From positions 2,942,024 through 3,006,023 of the forward strand of contig CM034600.1 in the NCBI GenBank assembly GCA_020091685.1: a stretch of 64,000 bases of DNA, written 5' to 3'. This document shows, piece after piece, positions 53,322-64,000 of this stretch (the stretch's first letter is position 1; each line of letters begins with the position of its first letter). The position numbers were made by a program, and so were the translations under genes. The notes under the pieces are model-generated. The model did no database searches. It saw only the letters and a list, made by a program, of their open reading frames with translations, and was not told where the DNA came from. The stretch is from Lutjanus erythropterus. Taxonomy: Eukaryota > Chordata > Actinopteri > Lutjaniformes > Lutjanidae.

Positions 53322-54445
53322 CTGGTCAAAAAAGTCACACATTCACCATGGTATTGTTTCAATAAACTTATGCAGTATCACAACATTTATTTCTGTCACC
53401 AAGATCTTGTATTGATGATGGGAGAGTTGGACCGCTCTGTAAAGTTTTCTCCAGCACATCCCAAAGATTCTCAGTGAGGTTCAGGTCTGGACTCTGTGGT
53501 GGACAATCCATGTGTGAAAATGATGTCTCATGCTCCCTGAACCACTCTTTCACAGTCTGAGCCCCATGAATCCTGACATTGTCATCTTGGAATATGTCCG
53601 TGTCATCAGAGAAGAAAAAATCCATTGATGTAAAAACCTGATCATTCATTATATTCAGGCAGTGAGCTGACCTCAGTTTTTGGACACATAATGTTGCTGA
53701 ACCTCGACCTGAGCAACTGAAGCAACCCCAGATCATAACACTGCCCCCACAGGCTGGTACAGTAGACACTAGGCATGATGGGAGCATCACTTCATCTGCC
53801 TCTCTTCTCACCCTGATGCCCCCATCACTCTGGAACAGGGTAAATCTGGACTCATCAGACCACATGACCTGTTTCCATTTCTCCAGAGTCCAATCTTTAT
53901 GCTCCCTAACAAACTGAAGCCTTTTTTTCTGATTATCTTCACTGATAAGTGGTTTTCTTAAGACTACACAGCTATTTAGTCCCAATCCCTTTACTTCTCT
54001 TCACACTGTGTGTGGAAATGTTCTTACTTTCACTATTAAACATAGCTGTGAGTTCTACTGCTGATTTTTTATGATTTGATTTCACCAAAAGTTTAATTCA
54101 TCTCTGATCACCATCATTCAAGATTTTTTATGACCACATTTCTTCCTTGAAGATGATGGTTCTCCACTATCCTTCCAGGTTTTAATAATGTGTTGTAGTT
54201 TCATCAATCTTCTCAGTTGTTTTCTTTGCTTGATGCAGGTCAATAATTTGACTCTTCAGAAACAGAGTAACATCTTTTCCACGACCACAGGATATGTCTT
54301 CTGACATGGTTGTTTAAGAAATGAGAAGCTCCTCACTGCATCAGTTAGAGTTCAATAACTTGTTACCAGCTGAAACATATTGAACACTGCAGTAATTGTA
54401 CAATGGAAGACTTGCACCTTTTTGCTTAGTTAAATCCAGGTGGCG
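53322..54445 (-). mobile_element. Second Tc1-like element, degraded ends
   Basis: Read on the minus strand, the right end starts CCACCTGGATTTAACTAAGC, a common fish Tc1-like 5' end, and the transposase follows. The left end is near CTGGTCAAAAAAGTCAC. The outermost bases no longer match well and no TA duplication could be fixed. Confidence 0.75.
53368..54309 (-). pseudogene. Tc1-like transposase, inactivated, catalytic triad visible
   Basis: ATG at about 54309 gives MSEDISCGRGKDVTLFLK and then IIDLHQAKK before frame changes and stops destroy the DNA-binding region. The catalytic half is open from 53985 to 53368. It has WSDES with the first Asp, [11 protein letters not shown] with the second, and [12 protein letters not shown] with the Glu, where the family usually has NPIEN. 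The C-terminus is altered after LPSSIQDLG. Confidence 0.9.
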
Positions 54446-55099
54446 ATAAAATGTGTTGCACAATTGAAAAAGCACATTTCTCACATTATGAACCTCTTGA
54501 GTTCAAATTTCCTTGGCAGTAACTGTCTTTCTGTGACTGCAGAGCCACATTGGTGAGGATGCATTCACTGGCACATGGAAAAAAAAATATATAAAATGGA
54601 AAAAATGAATGCATTTGATTTGTTATTTTGAATAATGTGTGAGTTTGCCTGTAATGTAGATAGTTAAGCTTTGGTATTATAGAAGGCAGCACTTACTGGT
54701 TGCACTGGTGTCCCCTGAGCCTCTGGCACGATTCCAGATAAAAGGGTTTCCTCGATGCAATTCTTCATTAAAATGATGATGCTTCAGGTTCTTCCTGGCT
54801 GCCACCAGTCACTCACACACTCACAATGCAATGCATTTCTTTGTGTCTTTTTGATTTCAGCATCACTTCGTGGAGCTGTGGAGCTGGCATTATTAACTGC
54901 ATTGTTATCTGCTGCCATTCAGCTTGCCTCCTTTTATTGGAAATGCCTCTACTACACCCTTCAAAAAGAACTTTTTTATGGTCCTCGACTTTGGCAATAA
55001 GCACCTCTATTACACAATCCGCTTTTATTCATCCTTCTTCATTTTCCCCTCCTTGACAGCTAAAACGTGATGCTAGCATCACCACATTCATGAGCTATT

Positions 55100-55288
55100 A
55101 AGCATTGACCATTTATTGAAGGTAGTGGTGTACACACAATTCACTGCAGATGGGTATTTATAATAAGAGGACTGCCTACATGTGTGCGCTGCATGGTTTT
55201 ATAGATCTGAGTATTTTCTTGCATTTGTAGATTTTGAGGTTTGTGAGTACACGGTGTTATTACAGTTTTATAAACGAGGCCCCTGGTC
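55100..55288 (-). repeat. GGCCTCGTTTAT-type terminal region (right)
   Basis: Ends TTTATAAACGAGGCC, the inverse of the GGCCTCATTTAT start at 50752. Between the two lie the Harbinger N-terminal relic and the second Tc1-like element. It could be the right terminus of a roughly 4.5-kb Harbinger-like element or a separate MITE. Confidence 0.5.
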
Positions 55289-57429
55289 ATGCCCCTGTCA
55301 TTTTGATAAAATTCCTTTCTTTGAATTTTTATATCAAAATCCAATCATGTTTTTGACCTGTAAAACAAAATATGATGCGTGCTAAAACCAACCAATTTTA
55401 ACCAATTACATCCAGACTTCCACTTTTCAATCCATATTCAACTTGTGACGGTACAGAGCAAAGGCAAAGATCAATTAGCTAGTGAGTTAGCAGCAGTCTG
55501 ATATGCTGGTGTGTCTGCAGATGTTCACCAGGCTAGAATTTATTCACTATGAGGAAAGTGGTAACAAGGTATTTTACAGTGGATTACCTCTGCAGCTAAT
55601 GTTAGCCACATGAATGCAGGCGTTTTACTATTTATTTATTTATTTTTATTTTTACCATGTACTATCGCTGCTTTCACTGAAGTAAAATATCCAAATACAT
55701 TCTCTGCTGCTGTTCATTCTCTGTTGTTTGCTTGCTAGGCTCACCTCCCACACACCTTTGAGGTGAGTCATATAAAAGCATCCTCTAACTATTGTCCACA
55801 CAGAGGCTGCTTTAATTCCTACTTTACCACAACCAGAGGAAAGCTCCGCTGCCTCTCGCCTCTCTTGAGACCTCTCTGTCACTGTCAGGCTGTAACACGT
55901 GGAGCTCTGTCTTTGACCAAACCTCAGTCGCTGCCATTAAACAAATACAAATCCCCTGGTGGAAAGGAATGCGTGTTGAAGCCCAAATAAAACCATTTAA
56001 AGCTTCTATCTCAGCCTGTCTTTGTTTCTTTCTTTCATTCATTAGACACTGTGCTCTGAACTCTAACACTGTTCTTAGTGTAGTTTTAACAGAAAGGCTT
56101 TTGAAGATTTAGACATGATATGGCTGAGACACATATTATATTATAGCAATATTAGTTCATAAATTTGCCAAAAAGTTTACCAGTGCTTGAGCAGTATTCC
56201 CACCAAAATTTTAAAACCAACATAATATATTATAGCCATATTTTTATACCTATGTTATCAGTAGGTGTTGTTTTAGATGTTGAAGGCTTTTAACACATTT
56301 TTAAATCGTTTGAAGCAGTGCTTCCTGTTATCTCCTCGGTTTTCCATCTTCCCCAGCATGTCCAGTTTCTCTTGTCCGTCTTTGTGTTGTGGGTGTGGTG
56401 TTTCCGGTCTCGTCTCCTGCTTCCCATGAGCTCCGCTCCTTCCACACCTGGCAACAGCTGGTTCATCAGCATCCCTAGTCTGCTCACCTGGATCTCATCA
56501 GTGCTTCAGCATATCCATATGTTCATTCAGTCTGCAGTGCGACCATGCTCCTCTCCCCTGCCTGGGTTCAAGCTCTGGTAATCCAGCCATTCTTCACCAC
56601 CCTCTGAGCTGCATCTTGTCTGTGTGCAGCATGTGGGTCAGTCTACAAAAACTCATAACACTGGGACAAGGGTGTTTTCTGACACAGAGCTTAGAAAGTA
56701 AAAAAAAAGAATAAAACAAACCAAAACATTTCATAAAATATATTGTGTGTGTGTGTGTGTGTAAATCAATCCTGTTGGAGGCCCCCCACCCCTCTTTTAT
56801 TGGTACCACACTGCAGGAACCATTCTTCACCATACTTAAGAGCAGGCACTCTCCCAGCACAAGAGGTACTTTTTGAGTCATGTGCACAATGATTGGTCCA
56901 GATGTGAGTGTACGCTGATTGGTCGACACATGAGCCAATGCATCAACAGCAACGCTATTTTCAAAACCCTAACATTGGTTTTAAGTTAGCAGCACAAACA
57001 ACAGCTCATAATGATTAAAAACATGGAACAAAACGTGAACAAATGGCAGTGGAGTCCGGGGGCTTGTAGTACCAAGCAGGTTCAACACACCCAGGGTATA
57101 TCTAAGTGATCTGACCTGACTAAACCTCACAAAGGCCATCAAGGTGTGTTCACATAAAAGGGGCGTTTGCAGCATCTGACCAATCACAGCATGGACAAGA
57201 CTACTGACACCACACCGGCATATTTTACAAATGAAGAGCAAACTATAACATTAGTAAAATCATAATCATCATAATAGAGACTTGAAAGAAACACTCCTGC
57301 AGCTGCCACATGCAGGAAGGACAGACAGCATTTTTTTCAAATCACAGATTGTGTGAGTAAAATAATAATAATATATTTATTCTGTTGTACTCTAAGACAC
57401 TTTACGTGAGTTAATGACCACAGAAGACA

Positions 57430-57434
<5 letters not shown>
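55289..57434. other. Intergenic DNA, no gene seen
   Basis: No domain was recognised. 56310-56580 is pyrimidine-rich, somewhat like 39050-39465. A (GT)n run lies at about 56743-56762. Confidence 0.35.
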
Positions 57435-57516
<82 letters not shown>

Positions 57517-57518
57517 GT
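57435..57518. repeat. (TG)n microsatellite, longest in the window
   Basis: About 40 TG units with a single GC interruption near the right end. Confidence 0.97.
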
Positions 57519-59874
57519 CTCAGTCACACATTTAAAAACAGTTCAATGTGTAAATTAATCGTCCTCCCACTGCGTCTCCAAAGTCTCTCATGTGCTCTCA
57601 GCTGGGCGTTTTCACAGGGCTGCCTGATGTTTTCATCTGGGAAGAGCACTGTGGACACAGAGCCTTAAAATATCACTGCTCCATCATTAGAGCAAGAGTA
57701 GATCTGACTATCTTTACATCTGTCCAGTCTGTTAAATTAATGTGCTGCTTTTGTGTGTTCTTGAGACACTTTTAGTCTCATTCTCTCAGCAGCCCTGCTG
57801 TCAAACTGAGTTGGGAAAGAAATTTATCATCCAATACCTTTGATGATCATCTGATCTGCAGACAGATGAGCAAACGTATTAAATGATGTTATTGTGTGAT
57901 CCAGTATTCTTAGTGTACCAGTCAGTCAGAGCGCAGTATAAAACAGGCTTGGTGCAAATAAAAAGTAAATACAAAAACAGAATTCAAAATCATCAGCAGG
58001 CTGATTTTCATATGTTTTTAAGCACAAGTACAAGGTTTAAGTGCTTCAATCAGTCATTGTTGTAGGATGAAATTAATTAAATTAATGTAAAAGCACAATG
58101 AAATGACAGTTTTCCTTCCTCTGCGCATCATGGTGATGCCAAGTACCGTTTAATACAGTGATTTGATTGGTCAGCAGGCGGTGCTTTATCCATATTGAGC
58201 TCTTATCTTGAGCACAACCTGCTCTGGAGCTGGTTAGGCGCTCAGCATAAGTTACCATGGCGGTATGCCTCGGTAAAAAGTACAGAAAACCCCGGGGTAA
58301 CCCTGAAAATAATCCTGCCAACCACATATTCTGTTTCATAGCACAGGCCTCAGGCATTACTGAGTGTCTGTATCCAACGAAAAAAAATATAGAGAGATTT
58401 TGACTCGTCAAAACAGAAGATAAACATCTTCGACAGCATTTCCTGTCAACTTGCTACATTAGGTATCAGTGAAGCAGTGCAGGAAGAAGATCAAGAAACT
58501 GAAACAGGATTATAAGAAAATAAGAGATCACAACAGCCAAAGTTGATCTGATCAAAACAGCAGTGAGCACTGGACGCCTTCCTCGGGCACAGACCGCCAT
58601 ACGCTGGTAATGTGGGCGTGAAGGATTCAGCTGTTGGGTTTTGAAGGCCATCGCCAGCAGCAGCGCTCCTTATACACTTGGCAACACATAAAGAAAAGAG
58701 TTACTGGTAATGTCATGTTATAAGAAGCTGACGATAAGTTTAATTACCCGTCTGCAGGGCTGTCTTCTTTCTTCTGCCTGGATGTGAAGATTATGAAGTG
58801 CTGACAACTTCCAAATTAAACTTGCAGAAGTGACACTTTGAAGTCAGATTAATTTCATTGAAAAAATTACAATGAATTTCTTCACTGCTTCACACCCGCG
58901 TGGATAAAGGACTTAATAAAGTGTGTTTGTCTTTGTATTTAAGAGTCATGATGTTAGTCCAGCTGCTCACAGAAAGATATTATTACAAAAAACCCTGCTT
59001 TTCCATGTCTGAAGACCAGAGCAAGCGCTTTCTTGTGTTTAATTAAAAAGCAAGTCTTTCATATAAACTGAGAGATGGTCTGTGGTTCACCGAGGCAGCA
59101 GCCACGGGCTGCGGGAGCGAGAGCGAGAAGCGTCGCCTGTGATGTTGTAACATGTTTTAACGCCCAGATACAGCTGGCTCATTAAAACAGACTGCACTGC
59201 TGTTTGGATGTGATGCATCATCAGTGTGATTAATTGCTGTGATTCCCATTCATTTCACAGCAACCTCGTCACTACCCATGCATCCCTGATTAGCAGCTAA
59301 ACTTCCACGATAATTATCCCTACACCATTGTGTGCTCTTTTTAATTTGAGGGGTTTTGCAGGGTTTATTATCATGACGGCACATGGCAGAGGCTCACAGC
59401 CTTTCCATTAGGTTTGCAGCCATTATTTGATATTTTGCTAAGTTGATATTAAAGGGAATTTTTCTCCTAAAGACATTATACATGATAGAAAACAGTTGCC
59501 TCTCCCCTCCTCCTCCGTAGCAGTCAGTTACAAACTTACCTTTAGCGACTCTCTCAGTCCAAATCAGCTCAGCAGTTCACTTCAGCTCACTTCAGCTCCA
59601 ACAACCTGACACAGAAAAAAAAAAAATACCATCCTGTCATTGTCCTCTGGCTCTGGTCGCTTGGTTGTTGAAAACTGCTCATTTTGAAACCTAATTTTAT
59701 AAACTTTGCATTTTTTTTTTAAATCTTTCAAATATTGCTGGGTGGTTAATAACATGTTTCTGTGGTGTGACAAATCCAGAACACACATTTGTTGTTGCTT
59801 GACACAGTCTTTCATCTTACCAACAATAGGAAGAGCTGTGCAGGTGTAATATATGATTATGAGCTAACTTAAAG
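57519..59874. other. Intergenic DNA, no gene seen
   Basis: 58140-58360 has a GC-richer patch (GGTTAGGCGCTCAGCATAAG, TTACCATGGCGG) that looks like an old DNA transposon. Otherwise no structure is supported. Confidence 0.35.
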
Positions 59875-60534
59875 GCACAGGTGGAAGTAACTAATTACAA
59901 CTACTCAAGTTACTGTAATTAAGTATTTGTCTACTTGTACTTTCATGAGTAGATTTTCAAGTCTGTCTGTGATTACTTGCACTGAAGTATGCATTACAAG
60001 ATGTAATCAGTTACTTTTAAAATCATAGTTGGGTATAGAGTACAATTTGAATTAATATCTAAACCTTCCATCTGCATTTTTGTGGCCAATCAGGTGATCT
60101 GATCACAAACAGGCCAATGAAAACACAACATACAAATGAAAAATAAATTAGCATTGATTATTGATGCTAATTGATTATTCATAATCCATAAATTAATTTC
60201 CATTAAGAATTTAACCAATTAAAAATTTAATCATGGATATTTAATCAACGCTCATGGCAGTAGCTGCACCTCATTTGACATCATTTTGTCTGGTGGAGCT
60301 GTTTGTTGAAAAGGAAACTTAAAAGTGGATTTAAAATGAAAAAAGACATAAAAACGTTGTGACATCAATGTTTAAAAGTAACTAATACTCTGAGTAGGTT
60401 TTGCAATGAATACTAAATACTTTTACTTATATTTCTAACACTAGTACTTTTACTTGTAATTGAGTAATATTTTAGCAGTGTAGCAGTACTTGTACTTGAG
60501 TATAGATTTTCAGTACTCTTTCCATCACTGTGTA
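59875..60534. repeat. Common hAT-like repeat (GGTGGAAGTAACTAATTAC type)
   Basis: Starts CACAGGTGGAAGTAACTAAT and ends CAGTACTCTTTCCATCACTG, imperfect inverted ends. Inside, ACTTTTACTTGTAATTGAGT-like words recur. Shorter pieces with similar words lie near 27540-27680 and 35400-35580. Confidence 0.6.
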
Positions 60535-62139
60535 AAAGTATATGTATCACTCTAGCATTCAAAAATGGCAACATTATACTCTCACAATGACAAGTGACGA
60601 CAAGTCCATCACTATAGGTTGATCAGCTATTTGTAATTGTCTGTCAATGTAAAGCTAAGCCTCTTATCCCCAAAACAAAAGCCCACTGCTCTGATAATAC
60701 ACACTTTGGAATTAGACAGTAACTGCCTGTCTCACTGCCTGCCAAACTCCATTAATATTTTGCTAAATTTAACTGTTATAAACATCTGCTCCTTCTAAAA
60801 GATTATCAATCATTTCTCGGGCTGCTGGGATGTTTTTTTTTTATTCCGGTTCATGTTTATTCTATTGCTGCTTATGGCAGGCTTCAACCATTGAGTTCTG
60901 TAAGTCTGTGTCACGTGCCACGTCTAGACAGATTGTTCTGGTCTTTCCCGCTTGCTGACCCAGACTGGCCGGCTCAAATGTGTGCAATTTTTTGCAACAA
61001 AAAGGTTGATTGAACAACACAAACTTTCCCTCGAATCACCCTCCTGCTGAGATGAGAGGCACATATTGCAAGACCTTGTCCTGCTCTGCGCTATTTTGTT
61101 GAAGTTGCTAGCGGGGGTACAACCAAATACACCTCGGAAAATCTATTAAATGTATGAAACAAAGACTTAAATAACACAGGAGCACAGGTGCATCTATTTA
61201 ATATAATAGGCACTGCCACTAGCAAACCATCAGCAATTTGTGTGATAAAGACCACACGGACAAAAACGTTTTCAATGGATGAAAAGTCACTTTTCGTCAT
61301 TCATAAATATAAATAGGGGTACTACCGAGCGTGGCGGAAACTCTGCGTCTGTGAATACCATAGCCACCGGCCGCGACTCTTTTCAGGTTGGACTTTTACA
61401 GCCCATCGAGCAAATCATCAGGAGTGCAGAGGCATGGATTACTATATTCTGAGGATCCACAGGGCTGCACAGCTTGTGACCTTTTAAAATTCACTCTCCG
61501 CTCTACATCATTGTGCTCCCTCTGGACCAAGTATTCCCCCTCACCCTCACGCCATAACCTCAACCACAAAACAAAGTGTTTCTGGAGGTGACGATGCATT
61601 CGCTGTCTCCTTTTACATGCTGCACTATATATTTTGAGTTGCACATATATTGTAGCATATTCCAGCCTTCCTAACACTATAGGGTTTTTCCACACATGCA
61701 TAATTTTAGTCCTGGGCTAAGAGTTAACCTTAGGTTAACTTTTTACACACATATTTATAAGCCAGGGTTCAGCTAAACAAAGGGCTATATGATTCACACA
61801 GCACTTCTACTAGTCCTGGTTACATCGTACTGTAAACATTTTAGAATGAATGTGGAGAGAAAGCAAGATGGCTACTCAACCAGCTCATCCCAAACTTAAC
61901 ATAGTATTGATGGGAAAATCATTCTCCATTGAGTTTCTACATTTTTTAATGTTTTTTTTTTTTTTTAATAAGATGACAACGCTGATTAGAGGACAAATAA
62001 GTGTCAGATGAATAAGTAAGATCAAGACAAAAGGCTAGTTCGTGTTTGGCGTGCCCTGATACTTTGTTTGGATGCCGTGTAGACACCACATTTACAGCTT
62101 GTGCTGTCAATTATTATTATTATTATTTTTCTTTTCTTT
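60535..62139. other. Intergenic DNA, no gene seen
   Basis: 61690-61830 contains CCTGGGCTAAGAGTTAACC and CAGGGTTCAGCTAA. Related words occur upstream of cyclase exon 2 at about 6890-6985, so this is probably one more dispersed repeat. Confidence 0.35.
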
Positions 62140-62149
62140 TTGAAGCTTG

Positions 62150-64000
62150 GAAAATGCCCGGATGTGGTCAAGTGAACACTAAACGAGGCCAAAGCTCTTT
62201 TGGATGGAGTGACCCTGCTGCTGAGGACTACTATGCTACATGCTGTCTCTAACCAGCTTCAAAAGCTGGACATTTTAAGTGACTTAAAGACCGACGTCTG
62301 AGTTCAAACAACAACTTTGGCAAGTGAAAATGCAAAGCTTAAAATGACGCTGGTGGACTTGCAGTGTAGAAGTGTGATGAAAAGGGGCAAGACCTCATGT
62401 CGTTAAATTTACTAGTTGTAAGACTAAAGATCAGGTCCTGGGACTTAGCAGAAACCTGCAGAATACCCTGCAGAAGTGGTCGATAAATGGCGAAAGTTAA
62501 TTCCAGTCATGAAAACTTTTAAACAAAAAGGACAAAAAGTTTGACTAGCGATGGACAAACTGTATGTAAACGGTGAACTTCACAGAAGCGATGGATACTA
62601 ATCAAGAATATGAACATTGTGGAGGAGTCGACATAATATGATGTCACTGACCTGCCTGCATTAAGATTGGATAAAAAGCTGTTTACATCTTATCCCCATA
62701 GTAACGCAGTCACATGAGAAAACTGATGGGGGCGTGTTGAAGATTACACTGAACAAAACGTTGATTTGGATGCATCGTCCTTTAATAGCATCCATCTAAT
62801 TTTTTTTCTTCCTTGCTAATTGATGGAGCTTTAATCTATATTGGGACTGAGATGAACGTGGGAGAAATGAACATTAGTTTTGTTTTTGTTAACCCTTTTG
62901 TGTTGGATATATCCCATCGGTGCATCAGACTTAATAAGTACTTAACGAGGTCACATGATCAATGAAGAAATAGGAATAGTTAGTTATAACTGTAATGGTC
63001 TTGCAGATTGAAAAAAACGGCATGCTATTTTTTCATAGCTTTAATAAAAAAAAACAACAAATCTTCTGTCTGCAGGAAACTCAGACAGATGAAGTAAGTT
63101 GGAAAAAAGAATGAGGTAGTCCAATATATTTTTTTCACATGGCCAGAAATTCAAAAGGTGTTACCATTCTCTTCAAAAAGCAATTTGATTCCCAGTTGTG
63201 CTTTGTGTGCACAGACTTAGAGGGAAGATGGTTATTTTTGAATTTAATAATTCATGATAGATGACCCTGCATTTTTTGAGGAAATATTTAATAAGTTGGA
63301 GGATATAGACAGAAGAATTATAATATGGGGTGACTTTAATATTGCCTTAAACAGCACAGTAGACCAAAAAGGAAACTCTCCAATTAATTCCCATCCATAT
63401 GCACTTATGAAGATTAATAATCTTATACATGCTTTAGATCTTGTGGATATCTGGAGATTTAAAAATCCAAATTTGACCAGATGTACTTGGAGAAGATAGA
63501 ATCAGGCTAGTAGAATTTGATATTTCTCTATTTCCTTCCCCCTTATTTCAAAAGTAACTGGTGTATCAACAGAGGATAAACTGCAGTCTGACCATAATGC
63601 AACTGGATTAACTCTTTCATTCTTAGAAAACACCCGTGGACCTGGATATTGGAAATTAAATTAGAGTCTTCTCCAAGATGAGGAATTTGTTGGGAAGACT
63701 GAGGGATTTATTAATGATTTTTTGCACATAGTAATGGTACAGCAAATCCTTTAATAGTCTGGGAAGCATTCAAATGTAGTTTTAGAGGACATGCAACTGC
63801 TTACTCATCTTGGCAAAATAAAAGAAATTCAACTTAAAGAACAAACCTTAGTAGCAGAAGTTGAGCAGCTGACTCTAAATATTGATAGTTCAGCTGACAC
63901 TTCTTCAGAACTGCTGCAAAATTTGAAATAGAATATAAAATAAACAAAATGAACTATATGATTTATTGGAAGACCAGCTGCTTAGAAGTCATGACTCTAA
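62150..64000 (+). mobile_element. L1-type retrotransposon, decayed, runs off the right edge
   Basis: 62150-62620 carries ORF1 remnants: a coiled-coil-like stretch, LASENAKLKMTLVDLQCRS, and the C-terminal MDKLYVNGELH. From about 62960 ORF2 begins with IVSYNCNGLAD, then stops, LQETQTDEVSW, VTILFKK, and the open piece at 63254-63499 with IIIWGDFNIAL. These are N, E and D-x-N motifs of the APE-type endonuclease. Numerous stops show it is dead. The reverse transcriptase would lie beyond the window. Confidence 0.85.

Noticed and set aside
1..64000. tRNA, rRNA, snoRNA genes and CRISPR arrays
   Set aside because: Looked for A/B-box-like tRNA patterns and regular spaced repeats by eye and found none convincing. 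A covariance-model search would be needed to exclude small RNAs.

Overview
This is a stretch of vertebrate nuclear DNA, most likely from a teleost fish. It is AT-rich, has large introns with GT-AG splice sites, and is filled with decayed Tc1-like, hAT-like, PIF/Harbinger-like and L2/L1-type repeats plus long (CA)n/(TG)n runs. Calling it a teleost is an inference from gene structure and repeat content. No bacterial, viral or CRISPR feature was seen.

The one gene I can reconstruct with confidence lies on the + strand from 4842 to about 24000. Eight exons join in frame to give a membrane guanylate cyclase of 667 or 677 residues, depending on the last acceptor. In order it has a basic cytosolic tail, a first membrane segment, an extracellular region of about 270 residues with five N-glycosylation sequons and a possible NIT-type helical start, a second membrane segment, a coiled signalling helix, and a complete class III cyclase domain. 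All metal-binding, guanine-selecting and transition-state residues are present. It lacks the kinase-homology region of natriuretic-peptide-type receptors and the haem-binding region of soluble cyclases.

Layout. 1-4600 is flanking DNA with old repeats, a CpG-rich block (about 1000-1330) that could be the promoter or first exon of a divergent neighbour, and a GCTAGC-rich minisatellite just upstream of the cyclase. 4.8-24.0 kb is the cyclase, whose introns hold a foldback element, several hAT-type elements, a 1174-bp Tc1-like element with intact ends, an L2-type fragment and a GGTTCT-rich array. Intron 2 also contains a perfect 19-bp Tn5 mosaic end, almost certainly a sequencing-adapter artefact. 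24-36 kb is repeat-rich, with two small exon-like segments at 27.78 and 28.03 kb that could end an unidentified gene. 37.8-38.4 kb holds a broken Myb/SANT-like gene. 48.6-55.3 kb holds two separated halves of PIF/Harbinger transposase in reversed order, with a further Tc1-like relic nested nearby. From about 62.1 kb an L1-type retrotransposon, ORF1 then ORF2 endonuclease, runs off the window.

Only the cyclase looks like an intact host gene. Nearly all remaining coding signal comes from transposons with stops, frameshifts or lost catalytic residues. Repeat-family names rest on recognising protein motifs and terminal sequences by eye. Ends given as approximate should be checked against a fish repeat library.
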